This document shows, one piece after another, positions 34,749-45,030 of a stretch of 64,000 bases of DNA. The first letter of the stretch is position 1; each line of letters begins with the position of its first letter. This stretch comes from Arenibacter sp041392165 (lineage in GTDB: Bacteria > Bacteroidota > Bacteroidia > Flavobacteriales > Flavobacteriaceae), in contig JAWKMN010000010.1 in assembly GCA_041392165.1 (NCBI GenBank), positions 23,460-87,459 of the forward strand, given 5' to 3'. The position numbers and the translations under genes were made by a program. The notes under the pieces are model-generated. The model did no database searches. It had not been told where the DNA came from and was given only the letters and a program-made list of their open reading frames with translations.

Positions 34749-36017
34749 ATGACATTCAAAGAATTAGGTATCATACAGCCCATCCTAAAAGCCCTGACGG
34801 CAGAAGGCTATACAAATCCGACCCCCATACAGGAAAGGTCCATCCCCATATTGCTAAGAGGAAAGGATTTATTGGGCTGTGCGCAAACAGGAACCGGTAA
34901 AACAGCGGCATTTTCCATACCCATCATACAACAATTGACAATGGATAGGGAAGCTGACCAACTACAACGAAAAATAAGAGCCTTGGTGGTCACCCCTACA
35001 AGGGAACTGGCCATACAGATCGGGGAAAATTTTACCTCTTATTCCCGGTTCACAGGAATAAAGAACACCGTTATTTTCGGTGGCATTAAACAGGGAAGGC
35101 AAACAGATGCCCTTAGAAAAGGTGTGGACGTACTTATTGCTACACCGGGAAGATTGTTGGATTTAATGAACCAGGGCTTTATCTCCTTAAAGGATATTAA
35201 ATATGCCGTATTGGATGAGGCCGACCAAATGTTGGATATGGGCTTTATCCACGACATTAAAAAGATAATAGCCAAACTACCGGAAAACAGACAATCCCTT
35301 TTCTTTTCCGCTACCATGCCACCGGCCATAGTGGAACTCTCTAAAAAATTATTGGGGGATTTTGAACGTGTTACCATAAAACCCCAACAAGCCACTGCCG
35401 AAAAAGTAGAACAGGGCGTTTATTTTGTAACCAAAAAAAACAAGCCCAACCTCCTTATCCATCTTTTGGAAAAAGATCCCAACGATTCCGCCCTTGTTTT
35501 TTCCCGTACCAAACACGGTGCCAACAAAATAGTAAAGCAACTGGCCAAGGCAGATATTAAGGCCGATGCCATTCATGGCAATAAATCGCAGAATGCCCGT
35601 CAAAAAGCCCTGGGGAATTTTAAGGACGGGGAATTAAAAGTACTTATTGCAACCGACATTGCGGCCAGGGGAATAGATGTTGAAGAACTTTCCCTAGTGA
35701 TTAATTACGACCTGCCCAATGTCCCCGAAACATACGTACATAGGATAGGTAGAACGGGTAGGGCAAGTGCCAGTGGGATAGCACTGTCCTTTTGTGATGT
35801 GGAAGAGCGGCCTTACCTTAAGGATATCCAAAAATTAATAAACCAGCAGGTGCCGGTTATTACAGACCACCCTTATGTAGATGATGGATCGGAAGGGATC
35901 CCCTTGGAAGAAAAAAAACATCACAATAACAGGCAAAAACAAAAAAGGGGGCACTCCAATCCTAGGGGCGGTAGAACCAACAACCATAATAGAAATAATA
36001 GACCAAAAAAGAATTGA
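34749..36017 (+). CDS. DEAD-box ATP-dependent RNA helicase (RhlE-like)
   Basis: A 422-residue helicase that unwinds RNA duplexes with ATP, important in ribosome assembly and cold growth. All core motifs are present: Q motif (NPTPIQERSI), motif I AQTGTGKTA, Ia PTRELAIQI, II DEAD in VLDEADQMLDMGF, III SAT, V ATDIAARGIDV and VI HRIGRTGRA. The last 50 residues are a basic, Asn/Arg/Gly-rich tail (RGGRTNNHNRNNRPKK) for RNA binding, typical of RhlE-type proteins. It has its own promoter. Confidence 0.95.
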   Translation: MTFKELGIIQPILKALTAEGYTNPTPIQERSIPILLRGKDLLGCAQTGTGKTAAFSIPIIQQLTMDREADQLQRKIRALVVTPTRELAIQIGENFTSYSRFTGIKNTVIFGGIKQGRQTDALRKGVDVLIATPGRLLDLMNQGFISLKDIKYAVLDEADQMLDMGFIHDIKKIIAKLPENRQSLFFSATMPPAIVELSKKLLGDFERVTIKPQQATAEKVEQGVYFVTKKNKPNLLIHLLEKDPNDSALVFSRTKHGANKIVKQLAKADIKADAIHGNKSQNARQKALGNFKDGELKVLIATDIAARGIDVEELSLVINYDLPNVPETYVHRIGRTGRASASGIALSFCDVEERPYLKDIQKLINQQVPVITDHPYVDDGSEGIPLEEKKHHNNRQKQKRGHSNPRGGRTNNHNRNNRPKKN

Positions 36018-36150
36018 TATAAAATAATCTCTTCCTTTTTTCTTTTATTCTGGCTATATATGCCCCAAAGAATTAGTAGGTATTTAAAAAATTCAGGATA
36101 TTTATTCTTTTGAAAGATATATCCTTAAAGTTAAAACAAAATATAAGCAG

Positions 36151-36993
36151 ATGAAAAATATACTCACCACCATTTTAATGGGTTTGGCCCTCTTCTTAAA
36201 TCCCGATGCCTCCTATTCCCAAACTACCAATCTTATCAGTTTTAATATAAGATATGATAATACTTCCGATACGATCAATAATTGGAATAAACGCAAAGCT
36301 TCATTGGCGGCACTAATCCAACACTATGATGCCGATATTGTAGGTATTCAGGAAGGCCTCCACCATCAGGTGGATTATTTGAACAGTGCCCTCAAGGGTT
36401 ATTCCTTTGTGGGAGTGGGTCGGGACGATGGGAAACAAAAAGGGGAATACTCGGCAATTTTCTATAATGCCTCCACTTTTGAAGTATTAAAAACGAATAC
36501 CTTCTGGCTATCCGAAACCCCGGAAAAAGTATCCGTAGGTTGGGATGCCTCTTTGGAAAGGATCTGTACTTACGCCCTGTTTAAAAATACGATGACAAAA
36601 AAACAATTTTGGGTCTTTAACACCCATTTTGATCATAGGGGAAAGCAGGCCAGAGTACATTCGGCCGAACTCATTTATAAAAAAATTAGGGAAATAAATA
36701 CGGCCAACCTTCCGGTAATCCTTATGGGCGATCTTAATTTGACCCCAGACACCGAACCTATACAGTATTTGAAAAAATACCTGACAGATGCTATGGGAAT
36801 TTCGAAGAAACCTTTTTATGGCCCCATAGGTACTTTCAACGGTTTTGACCAGGAGAGAATTATGGAAAATAGGATAGACTACATTTTTGTAAATAATGTA
36901 GAGATACTTTCGTATACCCACATTGACGACAGAATGCCGAATAACATGCATATTTCGGACCATTTGCCCGTTATGGCAACCATTAAAAATTAA
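36151..36993 (+). CDS. secreted endonuclease/exonuclease/phosphatase family protein
   Basis: A 280-residue exported protein (signal peptide ending near SYSQ). The EEP-fold metal phosphoesterase motifs are all present: SFNIRYDN (metal and phosphate site), VGIQEGLHHQV with the metal-binding Glu, FNTHFDHRG with the catalytic His, MGDLNLTPD, and the final ISDHLPVMA with Asp and His. The family includes DNases, inositol-phosphate phosphatases and sphingomyelinases. Being secreted and lacking a DNA-binding add-on, this one may be a phosphodiesterase on extracellular substrates. It lies 71 bp upstream of rpiA on the same strand. Confidence 0.9.
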   Translation: MKNILTTILMGLALFLNPDASYSQTTNLISFNIRYDNTSDTINNWNKRKASLAALIQHYDADIVGIQEGLHHQVDYLNSALKGYSFVGVGRDDGKQKGEYSAIFYNASTFEVLKTNTFWLSETPEKVSVGWDASLERICTYALFKNTMTKKQFWVFNTHFDHRGKQARVHSAELIYKKIREINTANLPVILMGDLNLTPDTEPIQYLKKYLTDAMGISKKPFYGPIGTFNGFDQERIMENRIDYIFVNNVEILSYTHIDDRMPNNMHISDHLPVMATIKN

Positions 36994-37064
36994 ACTGGCC
37001 CTATTAGGAAATAAGAAAGTTCCAGACCGTAAACAATTACAACGAATACACCAAACTACTAAGA

Positions 37065-37739
37065 ATGAATCCAGATCTAGAGAAACAACTTGCCGCCAAA
37101 GAAGCCATAAAATATGTAAGTAGTGGAATGACCGTTGGTTTGGGCACAGGCTCTACCGCAGCCCACATGGTTAAGGAATTAGGGGCACTAATTAAAAATG
37201 GATTGGAAATAGTTGGCGTACCTTCCTCAGAAAACACCAAAAAGTTGGCAATGGAACTAGGGATACCCCTTACCACCTTGGAAAAAACCAATGGCATTGA
37301 TGTCTATATAGATGGCGCTGATGAATTTGACCCCTATATGCAACTAATAAAAGGAGGGGGAGGCGCCCTCCTGAGGGAGAAAATATTAACCTTTAATTCC
37401 GATCTGGTCATCATCATTACAGATTCCCAAAAAGAGGTAAAAAGGTTGGGCCATTTTAAACTGCCCGTGGAAACCATTCCCTTTGCTACCGAAAAAATTG
37501 GGCAATTGCTTCAAAAAATGGGGCTAGAACCAAAATTAAGAATAAAGGATGGCGAAAACTTTATCACCGATGAGGGCAATTTTATTTTGGACCTTACTAT
37601 TGAACATATTACGAATATCCACTTATTGGAAAGCAAACTAAAACAAATTCCGGGCGTTGTTGAAACCGGGCTATTTCTGGATATGGCAGATATTATAATT
37701 ATAGGAAAGGGCGAGACTACAATTACCCTTAAAAAGTAA
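37065..37739 (+). CDS. rpiA: ribose-5-phosphate isomerase A
   Basis: Interconverts ribulose-5-phosphate and ribose-5-phosphate in the pentose-phosphate pathway. The 224-residue protein shows the phosphate-binding GLGTGSTA, the catalytic region DGADEFDPYM with the acidic residues, and KGGGGALLREKI, which carries the catalytic lysine and glutamate. Length and order are those of E. coli RpiA. It continues the route begun by zwf, pgl and gnd at 19-23 kb. Confidence 0.97.
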   Translation: MNPDLEKQLAAKEAIKYVSSGMTVGLGTGSTAAHMVKELGALIKNGLEIVGVPSSENTKKLAMELGIPLTTLEKTNGIDVYIDGADEFDPYMQLIKGGGGALLREKILTFNSDLVIIITDSQKEVKRLGHFKLPVETIPFATEKIGQLLQKMGLEPKLRIKDGENFITDEGNFILDLTIEHITNIHLLESKLKQIPGVVETGLFLDMADIIIIGKGETTITLKK

Positions 37740-37856
37740 CAGCTTAATTTTTTTATGGCCCTACTGATCTCAGGAACCAAAGATCCCAACCGCTAATTTC
37801 ACCGGCCTGTAAGCACTGTTCATATTCTTTTTGATAATGTGAAGTGGTTTAAACTT

Positions 37857-38591
37857 TTAAATGGTATGTAAGTGTTTTAGGAGATGTTCCTTAAAAGATT
37901 TACTAAGAGGTATTACTTTCCTATTTATTTCCAAATGGTTATCCGCAACAACGTCCAATTTGGAAACATTGACCATATAAGATCTGTGGACCCTAAGAAA
38001 CATATGATGCTTCATTTCATTTTCCACCATCTTAAGGGTGGTGCTCACCAAATAATTTCCAGCAGAGGTTACAATATTGCTATAATTCCTATCTGCCTCT
38101 ATATATAAAATATCATCTAGGAGCAGTTTTACCATTTTTCCATTGTGCCTAACAAAAATACGATCCAAAAGCACCTCCATGTTTTGAGATATCACCTGCT
38201 TATCCAATTCATTATTTTTTATTTGATCAACTACCAAGGCTATTGTACGCTGCAGATTTAAACTATTGAAAGGTTTTGATATAAACGCATGCGGGCGTGA
38301 AGCTTTGGCTTTGGCAAAAGTGGCATCGTCACTGTTGGCCGTCAGATAAATTATAGGAATCCTTTTAAATTTCTGAATCTGTTCGGCTGCTTCAATACCA
38401 TTTATGTTGCCCCTAAGGTTAATATCCAACAAAATAATATCGGGACAATTGGCGGTGGCATGCAGGATGGCCTCCTCTCCCCTTGTTTCAATGCCCATTA
38501 CTTCATACCCCAATTTGGAGAGTTGTACGGAAATATTGGCAGCAATGATCATATCGTCCTCCACAATCAAAATACGGGTCTTTGGTTTCAT
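37857..38591 (-). CDS. LytTR-family response regulator
   Basis: A 244-residue two-component regulator. The receiver domain (about residues 5-120) has the acidic pair in VEDDMIIAA, the phospho-acceptor Asp in IILLDINLRG and the switch lysine in AFISKPF. The C-terminal LytTR DNA-binding domain (about 145-240) shows ILYIEADRNYSNIV and FLRVHRSYMVN. Two bases separate it from the upstream histidine-kinase gene, so the pair is co-translated. Because that kinase is frameshifted, this regulator may lack its normal phosphate donor. Confidence 0.93.
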   Translation of the reverse strand: MKPKTRILIVEDDMIIAANISVQLSKLGYEVMGIETRGEEAILHATANCPDIILLDINLRGNINGIEAAEQIQKFKRIPIIYLTANSDDATFAKAKASRPHAFISKPFNSLNLQRTIALVVDQIKNNELDKQVISQNMEVLLDRIFVRHNGKMVKLLLDDILYIEADRNYSNIVTSAGNYLVSTTLKMVENEMKHHMFLRVHRSYMVNVSKLDVVADNHLEINRKVIPLSKSFKEHLLKHLHTI

Positions 38592-38593
38592 AA

Positions 38594-40547
38594 TTATGCT
38601 GCTTTATAATGTTGAAATTCAAAGGAGACCGAAGTTCCTTTCTTTTCGTGAAGGACCATTTTACCATCCAATTGTTTGGTTAAAAGTGTTATCAATTGGG
38701 TACCAAATCCCGTTCCACTATGTTCCTTTCCTTTTTGAATACCTATCCCATTGTCTGTAACCATGAGCTCCAAATGCTCGGGCCTCCGGGCCAGTCTAAT
38801 GGTGATTGTCCCAATACGGTTATTGGGAAATGCATATTTTAGGGAATTGGTGATCAACTCGTTAACAATTAACCCTATAGGGGTTGCCATATCCACGTTC
38901 AGTTCCATCTCCTCCATATCATAGACCATAACGACCCTTTGTTCCATGCCGTATGATTGAAGTACATATTCCCCTAAAATATTGAAATAATTCTTCATCT
39001 CAATATTTCCCAGATGCTCTCCCTGATACAAATTTTGATGGATCATACTCATACTCTGAATCCGATTTTGGATTTGATGCATATTTTCCTTTATATTTTT
39101 ATCCTCAATATGGGAAGATTGGAGCGAAAGCAAACTGGAGACCACCTCCAAGTTGTTCTTTACACGGTGATGGATTTCTTTTATAAGAAATTCCTTTTCC
39201 CGGTTTTGCTGTTGAAGCAGTTTATTATTTCTGCGGTTAATTCTAATGGCTACGAAACCTATGATCAGCAGAAACAATAATAATCCGGCGATAATTAAGG
39301 TTAGCGTTTGGTTGCTTCTTTGCTTTCGGATGGTTCCCTGTTGCATAAGTATAGTGTCTTCCTTCTGAGCAACTTCAAATTCGGTCTGAAGGAGGGCTAT
39401 ACGCTGATCGGATTCTGCCGTAAAAATTTCCTTTTTTAACCCATCATATTTAGAAAACGCTTTATAGGCTTCCATATAATCGTGGTCTCCAGCGTAAGCC
39501 TTTCCCAAAACTTCATACGCCTGGCTCAAATAAAATTCATCTCCAAACTCGGTGGTCGCTACATCCAGGGATTTCTGAAGACTTTCTATAGCGTTTTTAT
39601 ATTTTCCCTGGAGGTTTTGCAGTTTCCCGATAGCAAGCCAAGATCGCATCAGCATAAAATCATTATCCAGTAAAGCTGCATACTTAACCGCATTGATACC
39701 AGCACTTTCCGCTTTACTGTACTGCCCTAAATAGGCGTAAAGATCTACAAGGGAGATATAAACATCGCTTAAATTATTATAAAACCCGTATCGTTCACCA
39801 ATGGCCAATGAATGTTCATAATATTTTAACGCCTCTTCATATCTGTTAAGTTTTAAGTAGTTATTGGCCACCACATAGAGGGTAAAATCATAATCCAGGT
39901 CAATAATCCCCAGTTCCTCAAAAATGACAATGGATTTAATACCATATTTTAAGCCTTTATCATATTTTGCCTGTTTCCAGAAAATGTTGCTTAAATCGCT
40001 ATAAGCAAGCGCTATAGCCTTTTTATCATTTAATTCCTCCCCTAACCTCAGGGTCTCCATGGCATAATCGACAGCCTTGCCAAGCTGTCCCCGGCGTTCA
40101 TAGACATAGCCCAATTGCGTATTTAAAAAAGGAAGATCTTTAAGCAACACCTTAACTTTGGCTTCTTCCAGAACCTCTTCGGCTGCATCCAGTTTTTCCA
40201 TTCGTAACAAAATGGCTCCTTGGGTAATTTGAAAACCTACCATGCCAAAGCATATCTTCCTTTGCCAAGGCACAGTTTAATCCTTCCTCGGTAAAATCCA
40301 AGGCCTTGGTTAAATTACGGGTATGCCAATAATAGGCCAGATCGTTCAGTATTTCGAACTGTAGGCTATCTGTTGGGGCCAGAGCATAGAAATCCTCCAA
40401 ATGTTGCAGATAGGAGGCCCCAAAATTATCGGTATCCACAAATACCTTTTCATAGGGCGGATTTTTATTAAAGTCTATGGGTTGACCAAATAGCATAGGA
40501 CTGCTTAGAATACTTCCCAAGACAGTTATGAAGAGATATTTGCCCAT
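38594..40547 (-). pseudogene. TPR-type sensor histidine kinase, frameshifted
   Basis: Two overlapping frames together encode one kinase of about 650 residues. The first (from ATG 40545-40547) gives a signal peptide (MGKYLFITVLGSILSSPMLFG) and the first TPR helices, up to LNCALAKEDMLWHGR. The second continues from FQITQGAILLRMEKL through more TPRs, a membrane helix LTLIIAGLLLFLLIIGFVAI, a HisKA_2 domain with the phospho-histidine in EIHHRVKNNLE, and a HATPase domain (VNELITNSLKYAF, DNGIGI, GTGFGTQLI). One extra base in the A/T run at 40232-40235 explains the break. It is either a real inactivating mutation or a sequence error. Partner of the LytTR regulator just downstream. Confidence 0.85.
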
Positions 40548-40728
40548 TTTTTTAATAAATGATAAGCCTTAAAAATCCGGGGTTGATTAAGATACAACAT
40601 TATTCGCAAAAATCACAGGCTAAATAAAACTAGTTCTTCGGACATTAAAACAGGCCCTCCGTCCCAATCCGATTGATAATCACTTTAAAAATAAATTAAT
40701 TAGTGCAAGGTATCGTAATTTAAAAATC

Positions 40729-41268
40729 ATGAGGTTACCAATGATATTTCCAATTCTTATGATTATAGGTTGTATTTCCTGTAAAAACGATCAGGAACAT
40801 CAATTCCAAAATAGCAACAATAGCAATACTGATAACCGGAAGATTGTGAAAAAAAATAATCTGGCATACTCTATTGATGCTTATTTAAATAGTAAGGATG
40901 AAGGAGAAATAGACAGCCTAGTAACAGAAAATTATTTAAGAAATATGAACGGAATTCCCGTAGTCACCAATAAAACAGAATTAAAGGCAAGGCTAAATCT
41001 ATATACCGTCGGATTCCCCGATTACAACATTTCAATGGGCAACAGTAAAGTTTGTGAAAACCAAGGCTATGTTGATTGGATATTTACGGGCACCAATACA
41101 GGACAATTTGCAGAACTGATGCCCACAGGTAAGAAAGTAAAAATAAAAGGATTTTCACATCTCTACTTTAATGGGGAGGGCCATATATACCGTGAAGATA
41201 TCTATTACAATGAATTGGAGTTTTTACAACAATTGGGATATTCCTTGGAAGCCCCCATTGTAAAATAG
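40729..41268 (+). CDS. SnoaL-like (NTF2-fold) lipoprotein
   Basis: A 179-residue predicted lipoprotein (signal ending at IGC or ISC, Cys15 or Cys18). It has an Asn/Ser-rich linker and a SnoaL-type NTF2-fold domain (about residues 50-170). Features are YLNSKDEGEIDSLVTENYL, FPDYNISMGNSKV, WIFTGTNTGQFAELMPTGK and FSHLYFNGEGHIYREDIYY, the last two being the family's signature strands. SnoaL-like ester cyclases act on polyketides, but most relatives have unknown ligands. It lies 56 bp upstream of another secreted protein of unknown function. Confidence 0.8.
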   Translation: MRLPMIFPILMIIGCISCKNDQEHQFQNSNNSNTDNRKIVKKNNLAYSIDAYLNSKDEGEIDSLVTENYLRNMNGIPVVTNKTELKARLNLYTVGFPDYNISMGNSKVCENQGYVDWIFTGTNTGQFAELMPTGKKVKIKGFSHLYFNGEGHIYREDIYYNELEFLQQLGYSLEAPIVK

Positions 41269-41324
41269 TTCAACATATAATCTCTTGGAAAAATTAAACT
41301 TTAAACTATAAAACAAAAAACAAC

Positions 41325-42089
41325 ATGAAAACACTGAAAATCATTTTTATTGTGCTGGCAGTGATCCTATTGCCACTTACAAGCACAGCACAGAAAGAAA
41401 AGAACCAAGCGTACTATGTTCATGAGGACCAAGTAAAACCCTCTAAAATCCATGATTACGACATGGTTTCCAAAGACTTTAAAGAAGCCTGTAAAAAACA
41501 TAATCTACAAGAGATAAGTTGGCAAGTTGCCTCAACCTCAACAGGCCGGTATTTTAATATTTCACCTATAGAAAATATGGCGGAACTGGACAAGAACGTT
41601 ATGGCCCCCTTAGCCGAAAAAATGGGGGAGGAAGCCTTTAAAGATCTTTTCAGGAGATATAATGAATGTTATGACAAGCATGGGGATTACGTTATTTATC
41701 TGAACAAGGAACTTACCTATATGCCCCAAGGCATCAGTACTACTACTGAGGGACAAAACTATAGAAAATGGCATTTTCTGTACGTAACTCCCAGCAACAT
41801 CCAGAACCTCAAAGGGAAGCTCAAGGAATTAAAGGCCCTATATACCACCAAGGGATCCAAAGAGTATTATCGTATTTACCATAATGGGTTTGGAAATATG
41901 GGCGATTTCTATCTGGCCGTGGTCTCGGCCGTAGATGCCGAAGATTATGCCAAAAAATCCAAAGAAAGTGAAGTTTTATTGGGTGAAGAGGGGAAAAAGC
42001 TTTTTGCCGAAATGTTCAGCTATGTTCTAAAATATGAAACGGAGACTGGGCAGATGCATCCAGAATTGGCGTACTCGCCATCAAATTAA
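41325..42089 (+). CDS. secreted protein of unknown function
   Basis: A 254-residue protein with a signal peptide (MKTLKIIFIVLAVILLPLTS, cleavage near STAQ). The mature part appears to contain two related halves of alpha/beta type, around AYYVHEDQVKPSKIHDYD and RKWHFLYVTPSNIQNLKG. This suggests a duplicated ferredoxin-like (NIPSNAP-like) fold, but that is only inference. No catalytic motif was recognised. Probably periplasmic and co-transcribed with the preceding SnoaL-like lipoprotein. Confidence 0.75.
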   Translation: MKTLKIIFIVLAVILLPLTSTAQKEKNQAYYVHEDQVKPSKIHDYDMVSKDFKEACKKHNLQEISWQVASTSTGRYFNISPIENMAELDKNVMAPLAEKMGEEAFKDLFRRYNECYDKHGDYVIYLNKELTYMPQGISTTTEGQNYRKWHFLYVTPSNIQNLKGKLKELKALYTTKGSKEYYRIYHNGFGNMGDFYLAVVSAVDAEDYAKKSKESEVLLGEEGKKLFAEMFSYVLKYETETGQMHPELAYSPSN

Positions 42090-42370
42090 TACCCGCAAAC
42101 AGGTAGGTGGTTCAAATTTTCCAGAAAGACCATAGGAGAAACAATTCGTTCGCAGATTTTCAATTTGAATTAGCAATTTTGTAAAGAAAATAGACCAAAC
42201 CATTACTTACACCCCCTCCTCCTACCTGTTTTATAAACAAAGAATTGGGCAAACAACAATTGAATTATACCATAAAAAACTATAAAACCCATAATCGGGA
42301 CAAATAGATGGTTGAACTATTTAAAAAAAATAACGACCCTCTTTTAAAAGGAAAGGATATATTTTCTGCA

Positions 42371-43810
42371 TCATGCCCCAACAAAGACTTTTTTCTTTTG
42401 GGAGGTATATACCCAAAAGGCAATAGTAATGGCCAGCGTTATCAATGTACCTCCCATATAGGAGATTTCATTGGGCAATTGAAAGCCTTCTGGAGCTATC
42501 AGAATATAGGTACTGCATACCATTGTCATAAAAACTGCGGGGAACAGGGTAACCCAATAGGCCTTGTTTTCATAAATTAAATAGGCCGTTATGGTCCAAA
42601 GTACGATCATGGCCAAGGTTTGGTTGCTCCATGCAAAATAGCGCCATATAATTCCAAAATCGATTTGGGTAAGTACAAAGGCGATTATAAATAAGGGCAG
42701 ACTAATTAAAAGTCTGTTGAGTAATTTCTTTTGATCGGACTTAAATATATCGGACAGTATTAAGCGGGCAGATCTGAAGGCGGTATCGCCGGAAGTAATG
42801 GGGGCGGCAACAATTCCCAATAAGGCCAGTACCCCACCTACTTGGCCCAGCATGTTGAGCGATATCTCATTAGCGGCCCAAGCGGCATTGTTGCTATTGG
42901 CGATCATTGCCCCGTTTAATCCCTCCACATTTCCAAAAAAGGTCATGGCGGCCGCGGCCCAAATTAAAGCTACAATTCCCTCCGTAACCATAGTACCATA
43001 AAATATCTTCCTTCCCTGTGTTTCATTTTTCATACATCGCGCCATTAGCGGGGACTGGGTGGCATGGAATCCGGAAATGGCACCACAGGCAATGGTTACA
43101 AAAAGAATTGGAAACAAAGGAGTTGCCTCGGGATCCGTGGTCATATTCCTTAAATTCCCTGGCACCAATTCAGGGATATGGTAGTCCCCAAAAAAAAGGG
43201 CAATCGCCAAGCCTATGGCCATAAGCAACATAGCCACTCCAAATATGGGGTAAAGCTTACTTATTAATTTATCTATGGGCAATAAGGTGGAGAGAACGTA
43301 ATAAACCAAAATTATGGCAACCCAGATCCAAACATTCCACATATTCCCTGTCATTCCATCTATTATTTTTGCAGGACCCACCAAAAAAACGGTCCCAACA
43401 AATATTAAAAGGACCACAGAAAAAAGACGCATAAACTGTTTTACCGAAGGCCCTAGATAAATACCTACCACTTCACTGATACTAAGCCCATTGTGACGTA
43501 TGGACAACATTCCCGAAAAATAATCGTGCACCGCACCGGCAAATATACTTCCCAATACGATCCACAAAAAAGCGGCAGGTCCAAACATAGCTCCGGCAAT
43601 GGCACCAAATATGGGTCCCAAACCGGCTATATTCAGAAATTGGATCAAAAATACCTTCCACGTGGGCAGAGTCATAAAATCTACATCGTCCCGAAGTCTA
43701 ACTGCGGGAGTTTCCCTATCCTTATCCACACCGAAAATCCTTTCCATAAATTTTCCGTAAGTAAAATAACCAAGTATTAAAACTCCAATTGACAATAAAA
43801 ATGAAATCAT
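42371..43810 (-). CDS. CstA family carbon-starvation / peptide transporter
   Basis: A 479-residue inner-membrane protein with about 13 helices and the CstA core: GPIFGAIAGAMFGPAAFLWI near residue 70, VHDYFSGMLSIRHNG, and ISGFHATQSPLMARCMKNE. CstA proteins import peptides or pyruvate when carbon is scarce. It is shorter than E. coli CstA (701) because the C-terminal domain is absent, as in many Bacteroidota. It is the last gene of a minus-strand group with an FMN-binding-like protein and a secreted FAD oxidoreductase, which may point to import of their product. Confidence 0.92.
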   Translation of the reverse strand: MISFLLSIGVLILGYFTYGKFMERIFGVDKDRETPAVRLRDDVDFMTLPTWKVFLIQFLNIAGLGPIFGAIAGAMFGPAAFLWIVLGSIFAGAVHDYFSGMLSIRHNGLSISEVVGIYLGPSVKQFMRLFSVVLLIFVGTVFLVGPAKIIDGMTGNMWNVWIWVAIILVYYVLSTLLPIDKLISKLYPIFGVAMLLMAIGLAIALFFGDYHIPELVPGNLRNMTTDPEATPLFPILFVTIACGAISGFHATQSPLMARCMKNETQGRKIFYGTMVTEGIVALIWAAAAMTFFGNVEGLNGAMIANSNNAAWAANEISLNMLGQVGGVLALLGIVAAPITSGDTAFRSARLILSDIFKSDQKKLLNRLLISLPLFIIAFVLTQIDFGIIWRYFAWSNQTLAMIVLWTITAYLIYENKAYWVTLFPAVFMTMVCSTYILIAPEGFQLPNEISYMGGTLITLAITIAFWVYTSQKKKVFVGA

Positions 43811-43877
43811 ATAAAATATTTTATAATTTTAAATTCAACACAAAAACAATGACTTGGCTACATGGAATACATCCCCT

Positions 43878-44993
43878 CTAATACATCTCCTCTAAAAATT
43901 CGGCTACAATATAAGCATATGTATGGTTACTTGACTCACTGAACCGCAAAAGTTGTGCATTAATCTCAGGATTGGTCTTTATAATACTTTCTACTGCCGA
44001 TAAATATAATCTCAATTGATTTTTTGTCATCAGTTCCAAATTGCCTCCCAATACCACCAAAACCTCTATCGGAGCTTTCCGGATATGATTCAGCAATAAG
44101 CTTCTATTATTGATGTCGACCTCGGCAAAGCTCGACCAGAAAGGAATTTGTAAACTATCGGTCTCCCAAAACAATTTAGGAAGATTCTGAACGATATAAG
44201 TTCGGACCAAAGGAATACTCTCCTTAAAAATTTGGGCTATTCGGTCCCTGTATTCCATGTATTCCGCTTCGCTCAAGGAATTAAGGGCATACATTTGATA
44301 ATCCACTTCCCTGCTCATGAGCATATAATGCATTAATTCTTTATCGAACATAGTGTTGGTGTATTCCTGGAGTTCTGCCTTAATCGGTCCATGCGCAATA
44401 TTCCAAGCTACATAGCACGAATAGAGCGCCCCATCTACCACAGATTCCTTTACCTCCTCTATTGTTGCACCCGCTATGGCATCTACACCATCCGTTCGGG
44501 GGCCTTTTGGTTTTGAAACCAACTCATCAATTTTCCTTCTTTTCAAAATTGAATTATCATCCAACAATAACTGATGTAATTTTTCATAATCCTCTTTTAC
44601 AAATTCCACATGATCATGTTTTGTCAGGGCCTGGCCTTCAACCTTATCAAAACCCACATAGGACCCCAATAAGTTCCAATAAAGCGAAAGGTACATTAGC
44701 CTACATTCACCATCCGCACAGACCGGGGTACAAATATCCGCCATATAGAGAACCGGTCTTTGCCGATCGGTTACCAGCATATCCACATTTTGATTGCCCA
44801 GGGTCTCTACCTCAATAAAAAAAGATGTCGGCTTTCTGTTCAATACTATACCTTCCTGCCATTCCATAGCATAAAAATCCGGCTTCTTAACCACCGTTCT
44901 TTGTTGGTATCCATTTAATTTGGCCAACATCATTTTTGGAGTCCATAAAAATCCCAATCCACAAAAAAATATTATGCCAATTGTTGTTTTCAT
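43878..44993 (-). CDS. exported protein with FMN-binding-like motif, function unknown
   Basis: A 371-residue protein with an N-terminal signal or anchor helix (about residues 3-20). Between residues 60 and 120 it has a cysteine cluster CTPVCADGEC. At residues 171-177 it reads DAIAGAT, close to the Dxx(S/T)GAT motif to which ApbE attaches FMN in exported FMN-binding proteins; the threonine that carries the flavin is kept. The C-terminal half (about 210-371) is helical, with a HEAT-like feel. It lies 37 bp after a secreted FAD oxidoreductase gene and 67 bp before cstA. An extracellular flavoprotein is inferred but not proven. Confidence 0.7.
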   Translation of the reverse strand: MKTTIGIIFFCGLGFLWTPKMMLAKLNGYQQRTVVKKPDFYAMEWQEGIVLNRKPTSFFIEVETLGNQNVDMLVTDRQRPVLYMADICTPVCADGECRLMYLSLYWNLLGSYVGFDKVEGQALTKHDHVEFVKEDYEKLHQLLLDDNSILKRRKIDELVSKPKGPRTDGVDAIAGATIEEVKESVVDGALYSCYVAWNIAHGPIKAELQEYTNTMFDKELMHYMLMSREVDYQMYALNSLSEAEYMEYRDRIAQIFKESIPLVRTYIVQNLPKLFWETDSLQIPFWSSFAEVDINNRSLLLNHIRKAPIEVLVVLGGNLELMTKNQLRLYLSAVESIIKTNPEINAQLLRFSESSNHTYAYIVAEFLEEMY

Positions 44994-45030
44994 GATATCT
45001 TAAATTACTCTTTTGATAGGCTTGGGCCAC

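Noticed and set aside
40152..40547. Separate 131-residue secreted protein upstream of the histidine kinase
   Set aside because: Its signal peptide and TPR helices continue in the kinase frame after a one-base shift, and its last 20 residues are unlike anything. It is the kinase N-terminus.
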